A stretch of DNA of 20,147 nucleotides. It comes from Candidatus Falkowiibacteriota bacterium. Lineage in GTDB: Bacteria; Patescibacteriota; Patescibacteriia; Patescibacteriales; SZUA-104. The translations under genes were made by a program, and so were the position numbers. Where the stretch lies: NCBI GenBank assembly GCA_003231075.1, contig QIIF01000106.1:1-20147 (forward strand). The letters are read 5' to 3'. Below are positions 6,102 to 12,554 of the stretch, piece by piece. How positions within the stretch are numbered: the first letter of the stretch is position 1; each line of letters opens with the position of its first letter. Below the pieces are notes generated by a model. That model saw only the letters and a program-made list of their open reading frames with translations. It was not told the origin of the DNA and searched no databases.

Positions 6102-7754
6102 ATGCAAAAAGCTATTAAAGAGCTGCTAAAATTAAATATAAAAACGAGCAATGACTTGATGGCGGCGAAGAGGAAAATTGCAAAGAAATACGGAATTAAT
6201 ATTTTGGAAAATTCTGAGATTTTGAAATATCTAAAAAATGTTAAATCCCCCCAGCCACCCCTTGCTAAAGGGGAAAATTATAAAAAATCTCCCTCGCCCC
6301 TTTTGTCAAAGGGGTTGATTAGAATTTTGCGCAAGCGCGCCATCCGCACTATGTCGGGAATCGCGCCGGTGGCGGTTTTAACTAAGCCATACCCTTGTCC
6401 GGGAAAATGCGCCTATTGTCCGACGGAAAAAGATGTGCCGCAAAGCTATTTGTCCAACGAACCGGCGGTGATGCGGGCGATTCGCTGCGGATATGATCCG
6501 TATAAGCAAGTACAATTTCGTTTGCGCGCGCTGGAGGCGAACGGGCATGAGCCGACGAAGATTGAAATTATCGTGATCGGGGGGACTTGGTCGGCGTTGC
6601 CGGAGAAATATAAATATTGGTATATTAAGGAGTGTTTTCGAGGAGCGAATGATTATGGCGTAAAAATGAAAAAATCAAAAATCAAAAATCAAAATGACAA
6701 TGTAAAATTTAAAATTAATGGAATTAAAGATAAGTTATTATTTGAACAAAGAAAAAACGAAAAAGCAAAGCATAAGATTATCGGGCTTACTTTGGAGACT
6801 AGGCCGGATTATATTAATGAGAAAGAGCTGATTCAAATGCGGGAGCTGGGGTGTACTCGGGTTGAACTTGGGGTGCAGGCGGTGGATGACGGAATTTTGA
6901 AAAAAAATAAGCGAGGGCATGGAGTTAAAGAGATTGCGGACGCGACTAAGTTGTTGCGCGATTTCGGTTTTAAAATTACTTATCATATTATGCCGGGGCT
7001 GCCGGGGGCGGCACCTGCCAAAGATTTAAAAATGTTTAAACAATTATTTTCCGATGAACGGTTTCAGCCGGATCAGGTCAAGATTTATCCAACCGTGGTG
7101 ACTCGCGGCAGTTTACTGTATAAATGGTGGCGGGCGGGCAAGTATAAGCCGTATTCCGATAAGATTTTGCAAAAATTAATCGTTGAATGCAAAAAAGCGG
7201 TCCCCGAATATGTTCGCATTATCCGGCTTATCCGCGACATCCCGGGAGAGTCAATTATCGCCGGCAATAAAATTACGAATTTAAGGCAGATTATGCAACA
7301 GAGGGGAGTGGAATGTAAATGCATAAGATGCAGAGAAGCAAAAGAATTAAAAATTAAGAATTTAGAATTTAGAATAATTAAGTATCAATCATCTGCGGGA
7401 AAAGAATATTTTATTCAGGCGGAAAGCAAAGACAGAAAAACGCTTTACGGATTTTGCAGGCTGCGGTTAGGAGAAGCTAAGCTCCTACGATTTTTTGTGT
7501 CAGCAAAAAATCGTAGGAGCTTAGCTTCTCCTTTGGCTATAATCCGTGAATTGCATGTTTACGGCGAGTTGGTGCCTGTCGGCGATAAGAAAATTATTCA
7601 GCATGCCGGGTTGGGAAAAAAATTGATGCTGGAGGCGGAAAAAATAGCGGAAAAAAACGGGTATAAAAAAATTGCCGTAATTTCCGGCGTAGGCGTCCGC
7701 GGTTATTATCGAAAGCTGGGGTATAAATTAAAAAATACTTATATGGTAAAATAA
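6102..7754 (+). CDS. elp3: Elp3-type tRNA U34 carboxymethylation enzyme (radical SAM plus GNAT)
   Basis: 550 residues. A stand-alone Elp3 uses acetyl-CoA and S-adenosylmethionine to form cm5U at the tRNA wobble position. The radical SAM part begins KPYPCPGKCAYCP (CxxxCxxC cluster ligands), followed by QSYLSNEPAVMRAIRCGYDPY and GLTLETRPDYI. The C-terminal acetyltransferase has IRELHVYGELVPVG and the acetyl-CoA loop QHAGLGKKLM, ending GYYRKLGYKL. Several segments look like repeat DNA translated in frame. They are residues 48-72 (a tandem element), about 187-215, about 412-430 (ELKIKNLEF), and 456-477, a 64-base perfect hairpin within the GNAT domain. They fall between conserved motifs, so the enzyme may still work. 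No SD is seen. Confidence 0.93.
   Translation: MQKAIKELLKLNIKTSNDLMAAKRKIAKKYGINILENSEILKYLKNVKSPQPPLAKGENYKKSPSPLLSKGLIRILRKRAIRTMSGIAPVAVLTKPYPCPGKCAYCPTEKDVPQSYLSNEPAVMRAIRCGYDPYKQVQFRLRALEANGHEPTKIEIIVIGGTWSALPEKYKYWYIKECFRGANDYGVKMKKSKIKNQNDNVKFKINGIKDKLLFEQRKNEKAKHKIIGLTLETRPDYINEKELIQMRELGCTRVELGVQAVDDGILKKNKRGHGVKEIADATKLLRDFGFKITYHIMPGLPGAAPAKDLKMFKQLFSDERFQPDQVKIYPTVVTRGSLLYKWWRAGKYKPYSDKILQKLIVECKKAVPEYVRIIRLIRDIPGESIIAGNKITNLRQIMQQRGVECKCIRCREAKELKIKNLEFRIIKYQSSAGKEYFIQAESKDRKTLYGFCRLRLGEAKLLRFFVSAKNRRSLASPLAIIRELHVYGELVPVGDKKIIQHAGLGKKLMLEAEKIAEKNGYKKIAVISGVGVRGYYRKLGYKLKNTYMVK
6244..6317. repeat. Tandem palindromic element inside elp3 (in frame)
   Basis: Two head-to-tail degenerate copies of a roughly 36-base unit, each starting AAATC(C/T)CCC. 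Each contains a hairpin: CCCCTT/AAGGGG at 6258-6273 and CCCCTTT/AAAGGGG at 6297-6314. They translate as KSPQPPLAKGE and KSPSPLLSKGL, so the duplication is visible in the protein too. The reading frame is kept. Confidence 0.75.
7469..7532. repeat. In-frame 64-bp perfect hairpin element inside elp3
   Basis: Two perfectly complementary 29-base arms beginning AGGAGAAGCTAAGCTCCTAC flank the 6-base loop TGTCAG. The element is read as EAKLLRF...NRRSLAS within the GNAT domain. A related element in the transposase gene (13283-13344) is read in the same frame. Confidence 0.92.
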
Positions 7755-7785
7755 ATTTACATTTTCTACCAATATTCTATTGAGC

Positions 7786-7880
7786 TTCTACCGGCTTTTA
7801 AGCCAGGGTTCTTGCGGCTTTAGCCGCGTACCGGTACGCGGCTAAAGCCGCCCGAACCCTGAGCTAAAGCTCGGTAGAAA
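7786..7880. repeat. 95-bp palindromic element, copy A (left of the AlkD-like gene)
   Basis: The core at 7814-7851 is a perfect 38-bp palindrome centred on GTACCGGTAC. It is extended by AGGGTTC/GAACCCT arms and two small side hairpins (CCGGCTTTTAAGCC and GAGCTAAAGCTC). The reverse complement recurs at 8608-8702 with 94 of 95 bases identical. Confidence 0.95.
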
Positions 7881-7899
7881 CTCTGTAGAAATTAATACT

Positions 7900-8601
7900 A
7901 TGCCGACACTGGCGCAGTTAAAAAAAGAATTAAAAAGTTTAGCGGACCCTGAATACGCGAAAATTTTGCGGAAATTTTTTAAGACGGGCAAAGGCGAATA
8001 CGGCGAGGGAGATGTATTTTTGGGAATTAGAGTTCCTGTTCAGAGGAAAACAGCAAAAGAATTTAAGGATTTAAAGATTAAAGATATTCAAAAATTGCTT
8101 AGCAATAAAATTCACGATGAGCGGTCGGTTGCTTTATTTATTTTAATCGGACAATATGCCGGGGGCGATGAAAAAATAAAAAAACAAGTTTATAATTTTT
8201 ATTTAAGGAACACGGAAAATATAAATAATTGGGATTTGGTTGATTCGTCCGCGCCGAACATTGTCGGCGATTATTTGCTGGATAAACCAAGAAATATATT
8301 ATATAAATTAGCAAAATCAAGAAATTTATGGGAAAGGCGGATTGCGGTTGTGGCGGTTTACGCTTTTATTAAAAACGGCGATTTTAAAGATATAATAAAA
8401 ATCGCGGAGATGCTATTAAAAGACGAACATGATTTAATTCATAAAGCGGTCGGTTGGATGCTTCGTGAGGTTGGCAAAAAAGATGAAAAGATATTAGAAA
8501 AATTTTTGGACAAACATTATAGGGTTATGCCGCGGACTATGTTCCGTTACTCAATTGAAAAATTAAACAATGAAAAAAGAAAATTTTATTTGGTAAAATA
8601 A
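7900..8601 (+). CDS. alkD: AlkD-like DNA alkylation repair protein (HEAT-like repeats)
   Basis: A 233-residue all-helical glycosylase of the AlkD family, which removes bulky or cationic alkylpurines (N3-mA, N7-mG type) without base flipping. Diagnostic positions of Bacillus AlkD are present: W111 and D115 in NNWDLVDSSA, and W186 in HKAVGWMLREVGK. The terminal MPRTMFRYSIEKL is also typical. Length matches the family. No SD lies before the ATG, and the preceding palindrome ends only 19 bases upstream. The gene sits alone between two inverted copies of a 95-bp palindromic element, which could serve as bidirectional terminators or as ends of a mobilisable unit. Confidence 0.93.
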   Translation: MPTLAQLKKELKSLADPEYAKILRKFFKTGKGEYGEGDVFLGIRVPVQRKTAKEFKDLKIKDIQKLLSNKIHDERSVALFILIGQYAGGDEKIKKQVYNFYLRNTENINNWDLVDSSAPNIVGDYLLDKPRNILYKLAKSRNLWERRIAVVAVYAFIKNGDFKDIIKIAEMLLKDEHDLIHKAVGWMLREVGKKDEKILEKFLDKHYRVMPRTMFRYSIEKLNNEKRKFYLVK

Positions 8602-8607
8602 CTTAAA

Positions 8608-8702
8608 TTTCCACCGAGCTTTAGCTCAGGGTTCGGGCGGCTTTAGCCGCGTACCGGTACGCGGCTAAAGCCGCAAGAACCCTGGCTTAAAAGCCGGTAG
8701 AA
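8608..8702. repeat. 95-bp palindromic element, copy B (right of the AlkD-like gene)
   Basis: Inverted copy of 7786-7880 with one mismatch. The 38-bp perfect core lies at 8637-8674. It begins 6 bases after the AlkD-like stop codon and ends 19 bases before the -35 of the NUDIX promoter. Confidence 0.95.
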
Positions 8703-8721
8703 ATTTTTTGTTTAAATTTTT

Positions 8722-8749
8722 TTGACAAATAATAAAAATATGGTAAGAT
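8722..8749 (+). promoter_or_regulatory. Sigma70-like promoter for the NUDIX gene
   Basis: TTGACA (8722-8727), a 16-base spacer, then TAAGAT (8744-8749), in very AT-rich DNA. The leader would be about 35 bases without an SD. Confidence 0.65.
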
Positions 8750-8788
8750 AATTATATATAATTTTAATAAATAGAATAAGTAAAAAAT

Positions 8789-9187
8789 ATGGCTAAAATT
8801 ATTGTCGTGTCAGGTCCTGTTATAGTTGAGAAAGGGGCTGTTCTATTAAATAAACATGGAGATACGCCATTTTGGAAATTTTGTGGAGGTAAAGTTGAAA
8901 ATTATGACGCAAATTTAATAGAAAACGCTAAACGAGAAGCAAGAGAAGAGGTGGGTATTGAAATAAATATTTTAAACAATGAGCCGTTTATCACTTTCGC
9001 GCGCAAGGAAACGCCGGAAGGAGTACTTGATATTATTTTGGTTCATTTTTTAACTGAAAGAATCGGCGAGATAAAACAGGGAGCTGACATTAGAGAATGG
9101 GCTTGGCATAAATTGGAAAACTTGCCCGACGACTTGGGACCGAATATCATTCCGGCGTTAAAGTATTTTGGATTTTTGGAAAAATAG
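8789..9187 (+). CDS. NUDIX hydrolase
   Basis: A 132-residue single-domain NUDIX protein, expected to hydrolyse a nucleoside diphosphate linked to another moiety; house-cleaning or nucleotide-sugar substrates are possible. The NUDIX box is recognisable as GGKVE...ENAKREAREEVGIEI, with the REx2EExG metal-binding part intact. The first half is atypical: the usual Gx5E spacing has Asp (NYD) in place of Glu, and one extra residue precedes REAREE. It has its own promoter and terminator and is therefore probably monocistronic. Substrate cannot be assigned. Confidence 0.88.
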   Translation: MAKIIVVSGPVIVEKGAVLLNKHGDTPFWKFCGGKVENYDANLIENAKREAREEVGIEINILNNEPFITFARKETPEGVLDIILVHFLTERIGEIKQGADIREWAWHKLENLPDDLGPNIIPALKYFGFLEK

Positions 9188-9210
9188 AAACAAAATTATT
9201 ATGTTAACGG

Positions 9211-9236
9211 CCGAGGAAAACATCCTCGGTTTTTTT
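9211..9236 (+). terminator. Terminator after the NUDIX gene
   Basis: CCGAGG-AAAACAT-CCTCGG followed by seven T. The end of the T-run is shared with the -35 element of the next promoter. Confidence 0.85.
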
Positions 9237-9262
9237 GACAAAAACGGCTTTCGTGATATGCT
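9235..9262 (+). promoter_or_regulatory. Promoter for glyA (and probably folD)
   Basis: TTGACA (9235-9240), 16 bases, then TATGCT (9257-9262) with an upstream TGA (extended -10 style). Transcription would start near 9269, leaving a leader of about 185 bases before the glyA ATG. Confidence 0.55.
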
Positions 9263-9272
9263 AAAAGTATAA

Positions 9273-9446
9273 CTCTACAAATTACAAATCAATTACAAAT
9301 TTACGAATAATATTAAGACGGCTAAGAGGCTTACAAGACAAGGGTGTTTACTTTATTTTCTTACCCTTCTTCACTTTTTCTACGCTTTTTAATTTTTATA
9401 TCTCCTTGGTTAATTTGTAAATTCGTAATGAATTCGTAATTCGTAG
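9273..9446. repeat. Inverted AT-rich arms in the glyA leader
   Basis: The left arm (9273-9309, TCTACAAATTACAAATCAAT...) and right arm (about 9408-9446, ending ...AATTCGTAATTCGTAGA) are inverted copies at roughly three-quarters identity. The leader RNA could fold back on itself just before the glyA start. No glycine, THF or SAM riboswitch core was recognised between them. Confidence 0.5.
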
Positions 9447-9455
9447 ATATAAAAT

Positions 9456-10700
9456 ATGGACTATCAATTTTTACAAAATCAAGATAAGGAAATATTTGAC
9501 GCGATAAAAAACGAAGAAAAACGCCAAGCTGAGGGAATGGAGCTGATTGCTTCCGAAAATTATGTGTCGCCGGCGGTGTTGGAAACAATGGCGAATGTCT
9601 TGGCTAATAAATACTCGGAGGGCTATCCGGGAAGAAGGTATTACGGCGGGCAGGAATTTGTTGATGTTGTTGAAAATATCGCGCGCGAACGCGCCAAAAA
9701 ACTTTTTAACGCCGAGCACGCCAATGTCCAGCCGTTGTCCGGTTAGCCGGCTAACGCCGCCGTTTATATGTCATTTTTAAAACCGGGCGATAAGGTTCTG
9801 GGATTAAAGCTTGACCACGGCGGGCATTTGTCGCACGGCCATCCGGTTAATTTTTCCGGTATGCTTTATGATTTTGTCCAATATGAAGTTGATTCGGAAA
9901 CAGGCCGGATTAATATGGATATGGTAGCGGAAATCGCCGAAAAAGAAAAACCGAAAATGATCGTGGCGGGATACAGCGCTTATTCGCGCGAAATTGAATG
10001 GGAAAAATTCAAAGAAATAGCGGATGGAGTCGGAGCTTTTACATTCGCCGATATCGCGCATACGGCCGGATTGATTGCCGGAGGGCAAATGGACAACCCT
10101 GTTCCTTTTTTTGATGTTGTGTCCACTACCACCCACAAAACTCTGCGAGGTCCGAGAGGAGCGATAATAATGTGCAAGGAAAAATTCGCCAAGCAAATTG
10201 ACAGAACCGTTTTCCCGGGAATGCAGGGAGGGCCGCACGAGCATATTATCGCTTCAAAGGCCGTCGCTTTTAAAGAGGCGTTAAAACCGGAGTTCGCGGA
10301 TTACGCGGCGCAGGTTATTAAAAACGCCAAAGCGCTGGCGGCCGAATTAATGCATTTGGGATATAAAATTATTTCAGACGGCACCGATAATCATTTAATG
10401 GTGGTTGATATGGCGAGCCGAGGCGTTGATGGACGCGAGGTGGAAGAAATTTTAGACAAGGTCGGAATTTCCGCGAGCCGTTCAACAATTCCCAACGACC
10501 CCAATCCTCCGATGAGGCCGTCCGGATTGCGGCTCGGAACGCCGGCGATAACCACGCGCGGAATGGAAGAGAGTGATATGAAAGAAATCGCCGATTGGAT
10601 TGACGCGGCAATCAAAAACAAAGACAATAAAAACGAATTAAATAAAATAAAAGAAGAGGTAAAGGAATTTTGTTTGAGATTTCCGATGCCGGGAGTATAA
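9456..10700 (+). pseudogene. glyA: Serine hydroxymethyltransferase interrupted by an in-frame TAG
   Basis: Read through, the frame gives a 414-codon SHMT of normal length. SHMT is a PLP enzyme converting serine and THF to glycine and methylene-THF. The N-terminal part has [19 protein letters not shown] and [14 protein letters not shown]. The C-terminal part has the PLP-lysine motif TTTHKTLRGPRG (K228 by read-through count), HGGHLSHGHPVNFSG and the C-terminal RLGTPAITTRGM. Codon 97 is TAG (9744-9746), right after the SG of the PLP-phosphate loop (family: SGSQAN; here SG-stop-PAN). Neither half could be functional alone: the first is 96 residues and the restart ATG at 9768 lacks an SD. TAG is a normal stop in neighbouring genes, so recoding is unlikely. 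The rest is well conserved, so the lesion is recent, or an assembly/consensus error. Confidence 0.9.
9742..9755. repeat. Perfect 14-bp palindrome containing the glyA stop
   Basis: GTTAGCCGGCTAAC equals its own reverse complement. Its left half supplies the TAG and the unusual Pro codon. Its right half encodes the conserved Ala-Asn. Confidence 0.95.
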
Positions 10701-10704
10701 CTTC

Positions 10705-10790
10705 GTATAACGCATAACTCATAACGCGCGACATATAGTTACCGCGTTACAAGTTATGGGTTACAAGTTACAAGTTATGTGTTATGAGTA
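10705..10790. repeat. Repeat-rich glyA-folD spacer
   Basis: The spacer is made of variants of ATAACTCATAACGCG and its complement (CGCGTTACAAGTTATGGG, TTACAAGTTA), forming an imperfect inverted repeat. The folD ATG (10784) lies inside the last repeat word, GTTATGTGTTATGAG. No SD is present. Confidence 0.55.
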
Positions 10791-11698
10791 AAATAATAGA
10801 CGGTAAAAAATTAGCCGAGAAAATTAAAGACGAAATTGTGAAAGAAATCGTAGAGACGCAAGATTTTGCGTCTAATGCGGAGACGCATAGCAATGTGCCT
10901 CTACGCGGCGGCAGGCCTAATTTAGCTATTATCTTGGTGGGAGGGCGCGAAGACTCTTCTCTTTATGTCGGGCTCAAGGAAAAAGAAGCAAAGAAAGTCG
11001 GGATTGATACGCATTTATACAGGTGTCCGGAAAATATTTCCGAGAAAGAAGTTTTGGAAATTATAAACCATTTAAATAAGGACGGACTGATAGACGCGAT
11101 ATTGATCCAGCTTCCATTGCCTGACAATTTAAACACGGATAAAATCATTAAAGCGATTAACCCCGCCAAAGATGTTGACGGCTTTCATCCAAATAATTTA
11201 AAGGAGCTCAACTCTAAAGATTTGGAGTTGAGCTCCTCTGGCGGCGCGCTTATGCCTCCGGTTTTCGCGGTTGTTTTGGAAATATTAAAAAGCGTAAATT
11301 ATGAAATCGCGGACAAGCAAGTTTGCGTTATTTCCAACTCGGATATTTTCGGCAAAAGCTTATCTAAGATTCTGGAATGCCGAGGCGCTAATGTGGTTGT
11401 GGCTCATGGAGACGATAAAGATTTAAAAAATAAAACAAGCAAAGCCGATGTCTTAATCACCGCCGTCGGCAAACCGGAATTTATTAAAAAAGAAATGGTA
11501 AAAAAGGATGCGGTTGTTATTGATATCGGCATTACTAAGAAAGGGAAAAAAGTGTACGGCGATGTTGATTTTGACGATGTGAAGGATACCGCCGACTTCA
11601 TCACCCCGGTACCCGGCGGAGTCGGACCGATGACGATTGCCATGGCGTTTAAGAATGTCTTGGAGCTATATAAAAGAAAATTGATAATTAAAAATTAA
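10784..11698 (+). CDS. folD: Bifunctional methylene-THF dehydrogenase/cyclohydrolase with in-frame palindrome insertions
   Basis: Oxidises methylene-THF to methenyl-THF and hydrolyses it to formyl-THF, directly downstream of glyA in one-carbon metabolism. Catalytic features are present: YVGLK (Y61, K65), QLPLPDN, DVDGFHP, and the terminal PVPGGVGPMTIAM. At 304 residues it is longer than the usual 280-290. The excess corresponds to residues 23-43, encoded by a cloverleaf-like repeat, and about residues 141-151, encoded by a 36-bp palindrome. The Rossmann loop reads VISNSDIFGKS where most homologues have a G-R-S motif, so cofactor binding may differ. The CTP-like segment is also altered (LMPPVFAVV). 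No SD is seen. It is probably co-transcribed with glyA. Confidence 0.92.
   Translation: MSKIIDGKKLAEKIKDEIVKEIVETQDFASNAETHSNVPLRGGRPNLAIILVGGREDSSLYVGLKEKEAKKVGIDTHLYRCPENISEKEVLEIINHLNKDGLIDAILIQLPLPDNLNTDKIIKAINPAKDVDGFHPNNLKELNSKDLELSSSGGALMPPVFAVVLEILKSVNYEIADKQVCVISNSDIFGKSLSKILECRGANVVVAHGDDKDLKNKTSKADVLITAVGKPEFIKKEMVKKDAVVIDIGITKKGKKVYGDVDFDDVKDTADFITPVPGGVGPMTIAMAFKNVLELYKRKLIIKN
10850..10904. repeat. Cloverleaf-like palindromic element inside folD (in frame)
   Basis: Outer arms GTAGAG (10850-10855) and CTCTAC (10899-10904) enclose two hairpins: AGACGCAA/TTGCGTCT (10854-10873) and ATGCG/CGCAT (10875-10888). It encodes about 20 residues (VETQDF...PLRGG) absent from ordinary FolD proteins between the first helix and the first strand. 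Confidence 0.8.
11202..11237. repeat. 36-bp palindrome inside folD (in frame)
   Basis: AGGAGCTCAACTC and GAGTTGAGCTCCT are perfectly complementary 13-base arms around a 10-base centre. It is translated as KELNSKDLELSS immediately after the conserved DVDGFHPNN. Confidence 0.85.
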
Positions 11699-11786
11699 CA
11701 AGCCAATAATAAATTAACTATGAATTAAGATTAAAGGATTTTAAATATATTGTTCATTAAACAAATAAATATGGCAAGGAGGAAAA

Positions 11787-12398
11787 ATGGCGAAAAACAA
11801 AAGCATAAGAATGCCTAATATTAAAAGATTAACTCTGGATGGGGTTAATAAGTTGGCAAAAAAAATTGCTGAGCTTATTAAATCAGAAAAAATAGGAATT
11901 ATGGAATGGACAGCCATTGCGGTTTCGTTATCTATGGCTAGTATATCAAGTTTTAATTTAACTTTAAAAGAAATTAGTGATTTAGTGAGGGCTTTTAATA
12001 AAAGTGACCCTCGCAAAAACGCTATTAAAAGATTTCTTATTTTAGAAGCCATATTTTCGGCTCACAGTATAGGGCAGGTTGTTATAGATGGAGATAAAAA
12101 AAAATATAACAAACCAAGAATATGGTCGCCATTTGAACTCTCAGCAGGATCGAAGCGGAATATTGAGAGTGAAATAAAATTAGAAGGAGATTTGCGCAAG
12201 GGATATCTTGCGGTAGAAAAGGTGGTTGGCAAAAGAGGGTCTGGTTTTGGCCAGGGATTTGTGGTAAATGTAATCAAAAAAGTGAACATAATTAATGTTC
12301 TTGAGATAAAAAAAATTCAAATCAAAAAAATTTCAACATTTAGTTATCTCTACATAATTCCAAATAAGTCACCCAAAAAGGAAATAATATTTAAGTAA
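11787..12398 (+). CDS. Hypothetical protein (203 aa)
   Basis: The start is well supported by AAGGAGGAAAAATG. The protein is soluble-looking, basic at both ends, with a probable helical N-terminal half (residues 15-95, including LAKKIAELIKSEKIGIMEWTAIAVSLSMASIS) and a C-terminal half of short strands. No transmembrane segment, signal peptide or catalytic motif was recognised. It ends directly before a terminator, so it is a self-contained unit. The strong SD sets it apart from glyA, folD and other housekeeping genes here. Function unknown. Confidence 0.8.
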   Translation: MAKNKSIRMPNIKRLTLDGVNKLAKKIAELIKSEKIGIMEWTAIAVSLSMASISSFNLTLKEISDLVRAFNKSDPRKNAIKRFLILEAIFSAHSIGQVVIDGDKKKYNKPRIWSPFELSAGSKRNIESEIKLEGDLRKGYLAVEKVVGKRGSGFGQGFVVNVIKKVNIINVLEIKKIQIKKISTFSYLYIIPNKSPKKEIIFK

Positions 12399-12403
12399 AC
12401 ATT

Positions 12404-12440
12404 CCCCACTTCAATATAATCGAAGTGGGGCTTTTATTTA
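12404..12440 (+). terminator. Terminator after the 203-aa gene
   Basis: CCCCACTTC / GAAGTGGGG stem (9 bp) with a 9-base loop, followed by CTTTTATTTATTTTT. Confidence 0.85.
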
Positions 12441-12485
12441 TTTTTAAAATTGTATTAAATTTCCAAAAAAATTAATACTCCTTCT

Positions 12486-12534
12486 CTTTGACCAAAGCCG
12501 GCCAATTTGCTAATCTTAAGTTAGCTTATTTAAA
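12486..12534. repeat. Direct repeat, copy 1 (left of the 127-aa gene)
   Basis: Shares TTTGACCAAAGCC and, after a variable 9-10 bases, TGCTAATCTTAAGTTAGCTT and ATTTAAA with copy 2 at about 13031-13077, in the same orientation. The GCTAA/TTAGC part can form a short hairpin. Confidence 0.8.
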
Positions 12535-12554
12535 TTAAGAATTGAAAATTTGAA

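Noticed and set aside
5906..6151. 81-codon version of the antitoxin-like ORF
   Set aside because: The longer start would overlap the Elp3 start and add a hydrophobic stretch translated from promoter DNA. The ATG at 6055 fits the -10 element.
6244..6317. CRISPR-like array from repeated palindromic units
   Set aside because: There are only two degenerate units, no regular unique spacers, the units are inside a coding frame, and no cas genes are nearby.
9273..9455. Riboswitch in the glyA leader
   Set aside because: Only AT-rich inverted arms are visible. No glycine, THF or SAM aptamer core could be recognised.
9744..9746. TAG as a recoded sense codon
   Set aside because: TAG ends several intact genes here (permease, M23, NUDIX, RAYT), and no CUA-anticodon tRNA is in the window.
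9768..10700. Independent gene starting at the ATG after the glyA stop
   Set aside because: It has no SD, lacks the N-terminal third of SHMT including half of the PLP loop, and continues the upstream frame exactly, so it is the rest of an interrupted glyA.
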